Of a stretch of 60,222 bases of DNA, positions 9,629 through 18,303 are shown one piece after another (position 1 is the stretch's first letter; each line of letters begins with the position of its first letter). The DNA is from Clostridiales bacterium (GTDB lineage Bacteria > Bacillota > Clostridia > Christensenellales > Aristaeellaceae), in the NCBI GenBank assembly GCA_012729115.1, contig JAAYDR010000003.1:1-60222 (forward strand), in the 5' to 3' direction. Position numbers and translations under genes: made by a program. A model generated the notes under the pieces. It made no database searches. It had not been told where the DNA came from and was given only the letters and a program-made list of their open reading frames with translations.

Positions 9629-10312
9629 TCAGTCCTCCGCCACCACTTTGGCCAGGCAGCGGTTGAGCGCGTCCAGCGTGCTCTTGACAAAACCCATTGC
9701 GGGATCGTCCTCCTGGTGCGCCGCGCCGATCAGCAACTGCTCGCCGTGATCGCCCGCATATTCCAGCACGGTAACGGCGATAGGCACAGAGCCCACGGAC
9801 GTGGCTTGCGCGGCTACGAGAGAGAAAATCCCGTCCCTGTTGAAAAACTGATGCACCGCGTTCAGCGTGGCCTGAACGATCGCGTGGACGCGACGCGAGG
9901 GCGTGTAGCGGCAGGAGTCCTCCCCCACCAGATCCCGGTCGTCGGCTCTCAGGTGAACGCTCACATGGTAGTTATCGGCCTCCACGCCGCTTTGCACGCC
10001 CATGCATTGCAGCCGAAACCCCGGCAGCGCTTCCGCGGGACACGGAGCGGAGGCGGCAAAGGGGTTCTCGCCCAGTTGTGCGATGCTGATGATCCTGTGA
10101 TCCACCTGCAGATCAAAGGCCGCCAACAGCGCGGATTGTACATCGCGGCTGATCTGCTTGGGGTTACGCGCTCGGCTCGCCACGATATGGATCTCTCGCA
10201 CCGCCTCGTCCTCGCCGGGCAGTACGGTTGCCGCGTAAACGCCGGGGAGCTTCGTCAGCAGGGAACGGTATTGGATCAACTGCGCCTGAGAACTCTCCGC
10301 TTGATCGATCAT
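9629..10312 (-). CDS. Uncharacterised protein, first gene of the HD-GYP group
   Basis: 227 residues, soluble, with no signal peptide or membrane segment. The N-terminal part has an alternating strand/helix pattern around EIHIVASRARNPKQISRDVQ and DHRIISIAQL, reminiscent of small regulatory alpha/beta (ACT-like) folds. A second half with VSVHLRADD and ATLNAVHQFF has a similar rhythm, so an internal duplication is possible. The Shine-Dalgarno GCGAGG lies 7 nt before ATG 10312, and a sigma-A type promoter is just upstream. It leads the minus-strand group with the peptide, HD-GYP and DUF5317 genes. Function unknown; I do not assign one. Confidence 0.75.
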   Translation of the reverse strand: MIDQAESSQAQLIQYRSLLTKLPGVYAATVLPGEDEAVREIHIVASRARNPKQISRDVQSALLAAFDLQVDHRIISIAQLGENPFAASAPCPAEALPGFRLQCMGVQSGVEADNYHVSVHLRADDRDLVGEDSCRYTPSRRVHAIVQATLNAVHQFFNRDGIFSLVAAQATSVGSVPIAVTVLEYAGDHGEQLLIGAAHQEDDPAMGFVKSTLDALNRCLAKVVAED

Positions 10313-10350
10313 ACGTAATCCTCGCTTTTCATCATATCGGTATGCTAGTA

Positions 10351-10379
10351 AGTATACAACGATTATGAGTTAGCCGCAA
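10351..10379 (-). promoter_or_regulatory. Probable sigma-A promoter for the HD-GYP group
   Basis: On the minus strand TTGCGG (10374-10379), a 17-bp spacer and TATACT (10351-10356). Transcription would start near 10344, about 30 nt before the first ATG of the group. Confidence 0.6.
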
Positions 10380-10551
10380 CGCCTGTGTCGTCATTTTTCA
10401 CTATCAATATAAATGCCTGAATACAAACCGGAAATCATTCGGTTAACAGGCCATAGTTGACTTTTGCTTTCTCATTGAAACAGGATCACTTTACAAGAAA
10501 CATTTCAATCCACAGCGAAACAAAGTTGCTTTCTGTGTTTCAAACCTTGCG
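10380..10551. other. Intergenic region between livF and the HD-GYP group
   Basis: AT-richer spacer downstream of livF. It holds two weak hairpins: attgaaa at 10475 pairing with tttcaat near 10503, and gaaaca near 10517 pairing with tgtttc near 10536. Neither has a clear T-run on the minus strand, so the livF terminator is not identified with confidence. Confidence 0.35.
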
Positions 10552-11280
10552 CTAAGCTTTCTTCCGGCCTGTCTTTCCCAAATAAGCCTCCTGTACGCTT
10601 GTATCTTGCAGGAGCGCCTCCCCTGTACCCTCCAGGGTAATCCGCCCTGTTTCCATCACATAGGCATAATGGGCGGTATGAAGGGCGGCGTTTGCGTTCT
10701 GTTCAATGAGCAAAATGGTAATGCCCTCTCCGCTCAGGCGCTTTATGATGGAAAAGATATCTTTGACAACCAGCGGCGCCAAGCCCAGGGAAGGCTCATC
10801 CATCATCATGATCCTGGGGCGGGTCATCAGGGCGCGGCCTACCGCCAGCATCTGCTGCTCGCCGCCGGATAGGGTTCCGGCCATCTGCCAGCTCCGTTCC
10901 TTAAGCCGTGGAAAAAGGGAGTAAACGTACTCCACGTCCTGCGCAATCTGCGCCGTATCCTTACGCATATACGCGCCGATTTTCAGGTTTTCAAGCACCG
11001 TCAAATTGGGGAATACCCGACGGCCTTCGGGAACTAATGCTATTCCCTGCTCCACGATTTTTTGCGTATCCTTGCCCGTTATGTCCTGCCCTTGATAAAA
11101 AACCGTGCCGCTTTTAACGGGGGTAATGCCCGTGATGGCCCGAAGAGCCGTGGACTTGCCCGCTCCATTTGCGCCGATAAGGGTCACAATCTGCCCCTCT
11201 TCCACGGAAAAGGAGATCCCCTTGAGGGCTTCAATGCCGCCGTAGCTGACCACCAAATCCTGCACTTGCAAAAGGCTCAT
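10552..11280 (-). CDS. livF: Branched-chain amino acid ABC transporter ATP-binding protein LivF
   Basis: One of the two ATPases of a HAAT-family importer. It has 242 residues, the normal length. Walker A is GANGAGKST, the signature LSGGEQQMLAVGRAL, and Walker B IMMMDEPSLGLAP; VPEGRRVFPNLTVLENL is typical of LivF. It starts in the stop of livG (4-bp overlap at 11277-11280) and is the last gene of the operon. Confidence 0.97.
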   Translation of the reverse strand: MSLLQVQDLVVSYGGIEALKGISFSVEEGQIVTLIGANGAGKSTALRAITGITPVKSGTVFYQGQDITGKDTQKIVEQGIALVPEGRRVFPNLTVLENLKIGAYMRKDTAQIAQDVEYVYSLFPRLKERSWQMAGTLSGGEQQMLAVGRALMTRPRIMMMDEPSLGLAPLVVKDIFSIIKRLSGEGITILLIEQNANAALHTAHYAYVMETGRITLEGTGEALLQDTSVQEAYLGKTGRKKA

Positions 11281-12128
11281 TCCTCATCCACCCCCAAATA
11301 TGCGGCAATTACATCCGGATTGCTCTGCACCTCCCGAGGCGTACCCTCGGCGATCAGCTTGCCAAAATCCAGGACGTAAATGCGATCACTGATATCCATG
11401 ACCAGATTCATATGATGCTCGATCAGGAAGACCGTCAGGCTGAACTGTTCCTTGATCTGGCGGATAAAATCGCTTAAATCCTCCGTTTCCTGTGGATTCA
11501 TGCCTGCGGCGGGTTCATCCAGAAGGAGGAGCCTGGGCTGGGTTGCCAGTGCACGGATGATTTCCAGATAACGCTGCTTGCCATAGGGCAAAGAGCTGGC
11601 GGGTTCATCTTTCACATCCGTCATATGCAGCATTTCCAGAAGATCAAGGGTTTCATGGCGGATCCGCTTTTCCTCCTGATGGTTGAGCATAAACGTAGCG
11701 CTGAGCATCCCGGCCTTCAGGCGCATGTGCTTGGCGATAAGCACATTTTCAAAGACAGTCAGATTCTTGAAAAGCCGGATATTTTGAAAGGTACGCGCTA
11801 CGCCCATTTGCGTGATCTGATCCGGCGTGTGGGAGATGAGCTTTTCGTATTCTCCCAGCTGCGAGCCCGCGTACAGGCTGCGCATCTTTCCCGTGGGATG
11901 ACCCTGCGCGATGGTTTTGCCCCGAAGCCGCACGCAGCCGTTGGTGGGTGCGTATACCCCCGAAACCACGTTGAAGACCGTTGTTTTCCCGGCGCCATTG
12001 GGGCCGATCAGGGCTACAATTTCATCCTTTTCAATGTGCATGGAAAAGCTGTCCACAGCCACCACGCCTCCAAACTGCATGGTTACATTTTCCAGCTCCA
12101 AAGCACGGTACTCCATTTTATTGCTCAT
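11277..12128 (-). CDS. livG: Branched-chain amino acid ABC transporter ATP-binding protein LivG
   Basis: Second ATPase of the importer, 283 residues, slightly longer than LivF as usual. Walker A GPNGAGKTT, LPYGKQRYLEIIRALATQP as signature region, Walker B LLLLDEPAAGMNP, and the LivG-type VARTFQNIRLFKNLTVFENV. It overlaps livM by 4 bp at its start and livF by 4 bp at its end, which argues for coupled translation. Confidence 0.97.
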   Translation of the reverse strand: MSNKMEYRALELENVTMQFGGVVAVDSFSMHIEKDEIVALIGPNGAGKTTVFNVVSGVYAPTNGCVRLRGKTIAQGHPTGKMRSLYAGSQLGEYEKLISHTPDQITQMGVARTFQNIRLFKNLTVFENVLIAKHMRLKAGMLSATFMLNHQEEKRIRHETLDLLEMLHMTDVKDEPASSLPYGKQRYLEIIRALATQPRLLLLDEPAAGMNPQETEDLSDFIRQIKEQFSLTVFLIEHHMNLVMDISDRIYVLDFGKLIAEGTPREVQSNPDVIAAYLGVDEE

Positions 12129-13246
12129 GCTTTTTTCCTCCTGTTCGGAAGCCTTTTCAGTAAGCTCTTCCAGGTTTCCGGCAGAAGGAAGTTCCAGTTA
12201 AACTCCCGGGAACCCATGAGGCCTCTGCTGTAAAAAAGCACCACGACCATCAGCAAAAGGGAGAAGATTACCATGCGCAAACCGGTGCGGAAGAAGGGCA
12301 CCTCCCAACCCCAAAGGGTGAGCGGCTGGTCGAAAAAGCGCAGCCACCACTCCTTGCTGGCGGTCATCAAAAATGCGCCAAGGATGCTGCCGGTCATGCT
12401 GCCGATTCCACCGATGACCACAATGAGCAAAATATCATAAGTGAGGCTGATAGAAAAGGTCTTGGCCTCGATGGAACGCATAAACATGGCCAGCATGCCG
12501 CCGGCGATGGCGGTGAAGAAGGAGGATGTTACAAAGCTCATTGCCTTGTGCTTGAGAAGGTTGATCCCCATGGCCTCAGCCGCCACCTCGTCCTCCCGTA
12601 TGGCCTTAAACGCCCTGCCATAGCTGGAGCGAAGCAGCAATACCATAATGGCAATGCACACTGCGGCGATCAGAAAGGGAGAAAGGATGGAGGCAAAGCC
12701 GGGAATTTTATTCAGGCCGTAAGAGCCGTTGGTCACCGTGTCCAGCTGTGGGCTGGCAAGGATGGCGCGGATAATCTCCGAAAATCCCAGCGTGGCAATG
12801 GCCAGATAGTCACTTTTCAGCCGCAGTACGGGAAAGCCTATGAGCGCGGCAAAAGCCGCCGCTACCAGGCCGCCGATCAGCAGCGCCAGGTAGGGATAGG
12901 ATGCGGCGACCCATGAGGGCGCGGTATCCAGCCATTGGCGGAAGGCCTTGATGGAGGGTGCGATGCCATTCATGTAATAAACGCCGTCCAGGTTTTTGGT
13001 GGGGATGGTCAAAAGGGCGGTGACATACGCGCCGATGGCCATAAAGCCCGCCTGCCCCAAAGAAAACAGACCCGTAAAGCCGTTGAGAAGGTTCATGGCG
13101 CATGCGACCACGGCCAGAATGACGCTTTTTTGCAGGATCGAAATCAGCATGCCGTGGTTGGCTTTGTTGGCCTCAAGGCTTGTGAGCCACGCAATCAAAA
13201 GGGTGGAGGCAATGAGGGTTGCAATCCATGGAATTCCTTTTTTCAT
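12125..13246 (-). CDS. livM: Branched-chain amino acid ABC transporter permease LivM
   Basis: Inner permease with about nine to ten membrane helices, 373 residues. Hallmarks are LNGFTGLFSLGQAGFMAIGA near the N-terminus and KSDYLAIATLGFSEIIR and GRAFKAIREDEVAAEAMGI in the cytoplasmic loop region. The C-terminal tail is basic (RLPNRRKKA). It lies 6 bp after livH. Confidence 0.96.
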   Translation of the reverse strand: MKKGIPWIATLIASTLLIAWLTSLEANKANHGMLISILQKSVILAVVACAMNLLNGFTGLFSLGQAGFMAIGAYVTALLTIPTKNLDGVYYMNGIAPSIKAFRQWLDTAPSWVAASYPYLALLIGGLVAAAFAALIGFPVLRLKSDYLAIATLGFSEIIRAILASPQLDTVTNGSYGLNKIPGFASILSPFLIAAVCIAIMVLLLRSSYGRAFKAIREDEVAAEAMGINLLKHKAMSFVTSSFFTAIAGGMLAMFMRSIEAKTFSISLTYDILLIVVIGGIGSMTGSILGAFLMTASKEWWLRFFDQPLTLWGWEVPFFRTGLRMVIFSLLLMVVVLFYSRGLMGSREFNWNFLLPETWKSLLKRLPNRRKKA

Positions 13247-13252
13247 ATCGCG

Positions 13253-14134
13253 TCACACCTTATCTGTCGTTTTTTCGCCAAAGAGCCCGGTTGGCCGAAA
13301 CAGGAGCATGATGATCAGCAGGAGGAAGGTGAAGGCATCCGAGAAGGTGGAATAGCCAAAAGCGACCAGCATCGTCTCGGAAAGGCCGATCAAAAACCCG
13401 CCCACCATCGCGCCGGGAACGCTTCCAATTCCGCCCAGCACGGCGGCCACAAAGCATTTGAGCCCGGGCAGCGTGCCGCTGAACGGGGTTACGGACATGC
13501 GATCCGTGAAATATAAAATGGATCCCACCGCTGCCAGCGTGGAGCCGATGGCAAAGGTTACGCTGATAACGGTATTGATGCGAATGCCCATGAGCTTGGC
13601 GGTTTCAAAGTCTTTGCTCACCGCCCGCATCGCCATGCCCACCTTGGTATGGTTGATGAGCAGCATCAAAAGCACCACCAGCACAACGGAGAGAATCGGC
13701 GTAATAAACGTAACCAGCGACGAGGAAAGCTCGCCTATGCGGAAAATATGCTTGAGAAAGGGAATCTCCGGGTATGCCCTGGGCAGGGCTGTAAACAGAT
13801 AGGTAGCCAGGTTTTGCAGAAGGTAGCTTACACCGATTGCGGAAATCATGATGGACATGCGGGGCGCGTTCCGAAGGGGCTTGTAAGCCGCGCGTTCAAT
13901 CCCCGCACCCAGAAGGAAGGTCAGCACAATGACAAGGGGAATCGCGATTTGCCAGGGAAAGCTGGCCAGGGCAAAGATCATGAAGTAACCGGCCATCATA
14001 AAGATATCGCCATGGGCGAAGTTAATCAGGCGCAGAATGCCATAGACCATGGTGTACCCAATGGCGATCAGCGCGTATGCGCCTCCCAGGGATATGCCCG
14101 TCAGGCAGTGCTGGAGAAATGTCGTCAGTGTCAT
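13253..14134 (-). CDS. livH: Branched-chain amino acid ABC transporter permease LivH
   Basis: Partner permease, 293 residues and about eight helices. GISLGGAYALIAIGYTMVYG and LINFAHGDIFMMAGYF are strong LivH signatures; RAVSKDFETAKLMGI is the coupling loop. It is separated from livK by 113 bp that contain an attenuator-like hairpin, so it is probably expressed below the level of the binding protein. Confidence 0.97.
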   Translation of the reverse strand: MTLTTFLQHCLTGISLGGAYALIAIGYTMVYGILRLINFAHGDIFMMAGYFMIFALASFPWQIAIPLVIVLTFLLGAGIERAAYKPLRNAPRMSIMISAIGVSYLLQNLATYLFTALPRAYPEIPFLKHIFRIGELSSSLVTFITPILSVVLVVLLMLLINHTKVGMAMRAVSKDFETAKLMGIRINTVISVTFAIGSTLAAVGSILYFTDRMSVTPFSGTLPGLKCFVAAVLGGIGSVPGAMVGGFLIGLSETMLVAFGYSTFSDAFTFLLLIIMLLFRPTGLFGEKTTDKV

Positions 14135-14200
14135 AGGATTGCCTCCCAGGGTTCAGATAAGGGCAATAGTATTGGCATTTTGATTGCTGAATGAAGAAAA

Positions 14201-14223
14201 GGGGCGGAGATGAACCCCGCCCC
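14201..14223 (-). terminator. Hairpin with T-run between livK and livH
   Basis: On the minus strand GGGGCGG, a 9-nt loop and CCGCCCC, followed at once by TTTTCTT. It is a partial terminator after livK, a common device to make binding protein in excess of permease. Confidence 0.75.
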
Positions 14224-14247
14224 TCCGCATTTTATAGATCTGAAAGC

Positions 14248-15393
14248 TTATTCCACTGTAACGGTCTTCAGGAAAACAAACTTGCCATCCTTGACGGTCT
14301 TGATGAAGGCCATATCCTTTTTGGCGTCGCCATTTTCATCAAAGGAGATCGCTCCGGTCACGCCCTCGATGGCGATGCCGGGCAAAACAGCCTGTATGTC
14401 CGCTCCCTTTGTGCTTGCGGCGGTCTCGATAGCCTTGAGGGCAACGAGGTAAGCATCATAGCCCAGCGCGGAAACCGCGGGGATTACATCGGGCTGGCCG
14501 ATGGAAACCAGATATTCCTTGAAGCCGGGGATAAACTTGGCGGCTTCCTCGGTGGCGGGGTCGGCGTCATCAAAGAAGGTGGAGAGCACGATGCCTTCCG
14601 CGTCCGCGCCCGCGTTTTCGATGATGGTGCCGTTCTCCCAGGTGTCGCCGGCCATGATGGGCGCGGTAATTCCAAGCTCTCTGGCCTGCTTGATCAACAG
14701 CGGCGCAGTGGCAATGGAGGAGGGCGCGAAGATCACGCCGGGATTTGCGGCCTTGATATTGGTCAGGATGGCTTTAAAGTCCGTCTGGTTGGTTTGGAAC
14801 TGCTCCTCAGAGACGATGGCCGCATCCCCCGCCAAAGCCTTGAAGGCTTTCAGGAAGAAGTTGCCAAGACCGGAGGAATAGTCGTCGCCAAGCTGGGTGA
14901 TCACAGCCGCGGTGGTGGCTCCGCTTTGGAAAGCGTAGTTCGCCATGACCGTGCCCTGGAAAGGATCCAGGAAGCAAACACGGAAGTAATAGTCATTGCC
15001 CAAGGTCACCTGGGGATTGGTGCAGGAAGCGCCAATGGCGGGAACCTGCGCTTCGGCGAAGATTTCGCCTGCGGCGATCGACACGCCGGAGCCATAGGAG
15101 CCGAGAACCACAGAAACACCACTGGAGATAAGACTTTGAGCGGCGGTGACGGCTTCGGTCTTGTCGCTCTTGTTATCCGCTTCCACCAGCTCGACTTTAT
15201 ACTCCTCACCGCCAATGGTCACTGTGGGATAGACCTGGTTGGCATAGCGCATGCCATAGACCTCTTGGAGGCCACCGCCTCCGTTTTCACCGGTCTGTGG
15301 CTCGAAAACGCCGATTTTGATGACGTTTTCCGCCATGGCCAGCGCGGGAACCATGAGCAGTATGACAAGGAGTAGTGCAAGGAGTTTTTTCAT
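14248..15393 (-). CDS. livK: Branched-chain amino acid ABC transporter substrate-binding protein
   Basis: Captures the substrate outside the membrane and delivers it to LivHM. It has 381 residues: a signal peptide (MKKLLALLLVILLMVPALAMA), then a type I periplasmic-binding fold with IKIGVFEPQTGENG, VLGSYGSGVSIAAGEI and FEIDENGD-like SFDENGDAKKDM near the end. There is no Cys at the cleavage site, so it is not a typical lipoprotein. First gene of the liv operon, with a good promoter upstream. Substrate (Leu/Ile/Val or another small amide) cannot be settled from sequence alone. Confidence 0.95.
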   Translation of the reverse strand: MKKLLALLLVILLMVPALAMAENVIKIGVFEPQTGENGGGGLQEVYGMRYANQVYPTVTIGGEEYKVELVEADNKSDKTEAVTAAQSLISSGVSVVLGSYGSGVSIAAGEIFAEAQVPAIGASCTNPQVTLGNDYYFRVCFLDPFQGTVMANYAFQSGATTAAVITQLGDDYSSGLGNFFLKAFKALAGDAAIVSEEQFQTNQTDFKAILTNIKAANPGVIFAPSSIATAPLLIKQARELGITAPIMAGDTWENGTIIENAGADAEGIVLSTFFDDADPATEEAAKFIPGFKEYLVSIGQPDVIPAVSALGYDAYLVALKAIETAASTKGADIQAVLPGIAIEGVTGAISFDENGDAKKDMAFIKTVKDGKFVFLKTVTVE

Positions 15394-15710
15394 GAGATTC
15401 GCCCCCCTGTTTTATTTGGTAAGAGAATAACCATATTATAAGGAATGCTATGAAAAATGCAAGATTTATGCCGTGAAAATGCAAGGTAAGAACAGGAACC
15501 TGCTAAGAAGATCAATCGCAGGATCATAGAAACAAAGGAGGGGGAGGACGAAGCAAAAGGCATTGCGAGAGGAGCGTGAGCATGATTGCATGATCCGGGT
15601 TTTCTGCGTTCGCAGGAGTTTTTTGCGCCGGTGAAGAACCTTGCTTCGATCTTGTGGGTTTCTTAAAAGAACCAGACCAATCCATTGGAACGAAAGAGGA
15701 GGAAACGAGG
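15394..15710. other. Intergenic region between divergent liv operon and ketopantoate reductase gene
   Basis: 317 bp. It holds the liv promoter (15435-15462). It also holds a short hairpin around 15600-15615 (ctgc/gcag, 4-nt loop) followed by GAGTTTTTT, which looks like a small terminator or attenuator in front of the plus-strand gene. The Shine-Dalgarno AGAGGAGGAA is at 15696-15705. Nothing else recognised. Confidence 0.5.
15435..15462 (-). promoter_or_regulatory. Sigma-A promoter of the liv operon
   Basis: On the minus strand TTGCAT (15457-15462), a 16-bp spacer and TATAAT (15435-15440). The transcript would start about 35 nt before the livK ATG. Confidence 0.7.
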
Positions 15711-16718
15711 ATGCGGGTGGCAATCTATGGCGCGGGATCGTTGGGAATTGTAATGGGCGCGTATCTGTCCAGGGCGGGTATACAGGCGGAGCTGATCAAC
15801 CGCAATGAGGCCCAGGTGCAGGCGCTGCGGGAGAAAGGGGCCTGTGTCACCGGGGAGGCGTCTTTTTGCGCTCCCGTCAAGGCCCTCCTGCCTCATGAAA
15901 TGGAGGGGGAATACCAGCTGATCCTGCTCATGACCAAGCAGCAGGACAATCCCCAGGTGGTCCGGTTCCTGGAGCCCCATCTGGCGCAGGACGGCGTTCT
16001 TTGCACCCTGCAAAACGGCCTGCCGGAGCCCGGCATCGCGGAGATTCTGGGGGAGGACCGGGTGCTGGGCTGCGCAGTGGAATGGGGCGCAACCCTGGAA
16101 GCCCCCGGTACATCCCGCTTGACCTCCTCGCCGGACAGCCTCTCCTTCAGCCTGGGAGCGCTGAGCCCGGCAGGGAGGCAGAAGATTCCCGCGGTGAAAG
16201 CCCTGATGGAAAAAATGTGTCCGGTAAGGGTGGAGGAGGACTTCCTGGGGGTGCGCTGGGCCAAACTGCTCATCAACGCCTCCTTCAGCGGCATGTCGGC
16301 GGTGCTGGGCTGCACCTTTGGCGAGGCGGCGGCGGACAGACGCTCCCGGGTGTACGTGCAGCGGATCATCAAGGAATGCATTGATGTGGCCCATGCCCGC
16401 GGGGTGGCCATCGCCCCGGTGCAGGAGAAGGATATCGTGAAGCTGCTGGACTACAAAGGGCCGGTAAAGAAAGCCCTGTCCTCCTTCATCATCCCCATCG
16501 CCATCAAAAAGCACAGGCTTCTGAAAGCCAGCATGCTCCAGGACCTGGAAAAGGGCAAGCTCACCGAGGTGGACGCCATCAACGGCGTGGTATCCGCTCA
16601 AGGCCGCGCGGCAGGGGTTCCCACCCCCGTGAACGACCGGGTGGCGGAGATCATCCACAGAATCGAGCGGGGGGAAGCAAGGCCCGGATTTGACAACCTG
16701 GCGCTAATGGTTGATTAA
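15711..16718 (+). CDS. Ketopantoate reductase family protein (PanE/ApbA)
   Basis: NADPH-dependent 2-dehydropantoate 2-reductase fold, 335 residues. The N-terminal VAIYGAGSLGIVMGAYLSRA is the Rossmann nucleotide-binding motif. The TLQNGLPE and GVRWAKLLINASFSGMSAVLG segments carry the Lys/Asn positions typical of PanE, and NGVVSAQGRAAGVPTPVND is the conserved C-terminal helix. The start at ATG 15711 follows a strong AGAGGAGGAA; an upstream in-frame extension has no family similarity. It may act in pantothenate synthesis, but the family contains many paralogues and no other pan gene lies nearby. Confidence 0.88.
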   Translation: MRVAIYGAGSLGIVMGAYLSRAGIQAELINRNEAQVQALREKGACVTGEASFCAPVKALLPHEMEGEYQLILLMTKQQDNPQVVRFLEPHLAQDGVLCTLQNGLPEPGIAEILGEDRVLGCAVEWGATLEAPGTSRLTSSPDSLSFSLGALSPAGRQKIPAVKALMEKMCPVRVEEDFLGVRWAKLLINASFSGMSAVLGCTFGEAAADRRSRVYVQRIIKECIDVAHARGVAIAPVQEKDIVKLLDYKGPVKKALSSFIIPIAIKKHRLLKASMLQDLEKGKLTEVDAINGVVSAQGRAAGVPTPVNDRVAEIIHRIERGEARPGFDNLALMVD

Positions 16719-16740
16719 TCATCGTATATCGGCGTATAAT
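16711..16740 (+). promoter_or_regulatory. Possible promoter of murC
   Basis: TTGATT (16711-16716), an 18-bp spacer and TATAAT (16735-16740). The -35 overlaps the end of the ketopantoate reductase gene; the murC ATG is 32 nt after the -10. Confidence 0.5.
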
Positions 16741-16771
16741 AAACCTGAATACTGATAAAGCGGGTGAAGCG

Positions 16772-18178
16772 ATGGGGGACCCACACATCCGGGATTTTCA
16801 GAGCAAGCGCATTCATATGATCGGCGTGGGCGGCTCCAGCATGAGCGGCCTGGCGCAAATGCTCAAGGATAAGGGCTATCAGGTCAGCGGCTCCGACAAT
16901 TTGGAAACATATACCACCCGGCATTTGCGGGAGGCGGGCATTCCTGTGGTGATCGGCCACTTGCCCGAGAATGTCCACGGGGCGGATCTGGTGGTCTACA
17001 CCATCGCCATTTTGCCGGACAACCCCGAGCGGGTGGAACTGACGCGGCTGGGGATTCCCTGCCTGGAGCGGGCCACGCTGCTGGGCCAGCTGATGGAGGG
17101 CTATGAGGTGGCCATCGGCGTATGCGGGGCCCACGGCAAGACCTCCACCACTTCCATGCTCTCCCAGGTGCTCATGGAAACGGGCAAGGACCCCACCATT
17201 CACATCGGCGGCTCCCTGGATTTTATCGGGGGCAGCACCCGCATCGGCAAGAGCGGCACATTTTTGGCGGAGGCCTGCGAGTTCAATGCCAGCTTTCTGC
17301 ACCTTAGGCCCACGGTGGCCATCGTGCTGAACATAGACGCGGATCATCTGGATTTCTACCGGGATATCGAGCATATCGAAGAGACCTTTGGCCATTTTCT
17401 GGGCCTGCTTCCTGCCCATGGCCTGGCCATCGGCTATGGGGATGACGAAAGGGTGGCCCGGCTGCTCAGCAAGGTCCATTGCGCCGCCACCACCTTTGGT
17501 TTTGGAGAGACCAACGACTGGCAGCCCGGCGGGCTTGCCTATGATGCCCTGGGCCGTGGCAGCTTTGACGTATGCTTCCGGGGCCAGGTGCTGGGCCATG
17601 TGGACCTTCAGGTGGCCGGCTTCTTCCATGTCATCAACGCGCTGGCCTGCCTGGCCTGCGCCTATTCCCAGCAGGCGGACATGGGCAAGGCCTGCCAGGC
17701 GCTGAGCAGCTTTGCCGGGGCCCACCGGCGCTTTGAGCACACCTCCACCATTGAAGGGGTGAAGCTGTACCATGACTATGGCCATAACCCTGCGGAGATG
17801 CGCAACATCCTCTCCGTGGCAGTCAAGCAGCCCCACAACCGCCTTTGGGCCGTGATGCAGCCCCATACCTACAGCCGGGTGAAGCGGCTTTTTGAGGATT
17901 ACCTCACCTGCACCCGGGAGGCGGACATTACTTTGGTCACGGATATTTACGCCGCCAGGGAGAAGGACCCCGGCGACATCAAGGCCAGCCAGATTGTGAA
18001 AGGCATGCGGGCGAACGGGATTAATGCCGTGCACACGCCCAGCTTTGACGATACCGAGCGGTATCTGCGGGAGCATTGGCAGGAAGGGGACCTGGTGCTC
18101 ACCATGGGCTGCGGAAACATCAACCAGCTCAACGACCAGATCTGGGAAAACCAGCAGAAAAACACCAAAGAGGTGTAA
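16772..18178 (+). CDS. murC: UDP-N-acetylmuramate--L-alanine ligase MurC
   Basis: Adds L-Ala to UDP-MurNAc in the cytoplasm, the first peptide step of peptidoglycan synthesis. It has 468 residues, the usual length. N-terminal Rossmann-like MIGVGGSSMSGLAQML, the ATP-binding GAHGKTSTTSML near residues 118-129, EACEFNASFLHL and LNIDADHLDFY in the central domain, and AHRRFEH and HDYGHNPAEM in the C-terminal ligase domain. It is convergent to the amino-sugar kinase gene, so its nearness to the amino-sugar locus may be coincidental. Confidence 0.93.
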   Translation: MGDPHIRDFQSKRIHMIGVGGSSMSGLAQMLKDKGYQVSGSDNLETYTTRHLREAGIPVVIGHLPENVHGADLVVYTIAILPDNPERVELTRLGIPCLERATLLGQLMEGYEVAIGVCGAHGKTSTTSMLSQVLMETGKDPTIHIGGSLDFIGGSTRIGKSGTFLAEACEFNASFLHLRPTVAIVLNIDADHLDFYRDIEHIEETFGHFLGLLPAHGLAIGYGDDERVARLLSKVHCAATTFGFGETNDWQPGGLAYDALGRGSFDVCFRGQVLGHVDLQVAGFFHVINALACLACAYSQQADMGKACQALSSFAGAHRRFEHTSTIEGVKLYHDYGHNPAEMRNILSVAVKQPHNRLWAVMQPHTYSRVKRLFEDYLTCTREADITLVTDIYAAREKDPGDIKASQIVKGMRANGINAVHTPSFDDTERYLREHWQEGDLVLTMGCGNINQLNDQIWENQQKNTKEV

Positions 18179-18263
18179 GCGTATTTTCCCTCCGGCCATC
18201 AGGGCAGCCAAAACAGCACACCGTGCATCCTTTGGGCTTGCGGAAACAGCAAGGCTTTTGCAA

Positions 18264-18288
18264 ACAGGGCGGCCAACGGCCGCCCTGT
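18264..18288. terminator. Perfect 11-bp hairpin between convergent genes
   Basis: acagggcggcc at 18264-18274 and its exact complement at 18278-18288 with a 3-nt loop. There is no strong T-run on either side. It is a probable shared terminator for murC and the minus-strand amino-sugar operon. Confidence 0.6.
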
Positions 18289-18303
18289 GAATAAGATCAA
18301 AAT

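Noticed and set aside
15597-15626. Short hairpin plus T-run as a terminator
   Set aside because: Neither divergent neighbour is transcribed towards it from upstream, so a terminator has no obvious job; kept only as a note in the intergenic entry.
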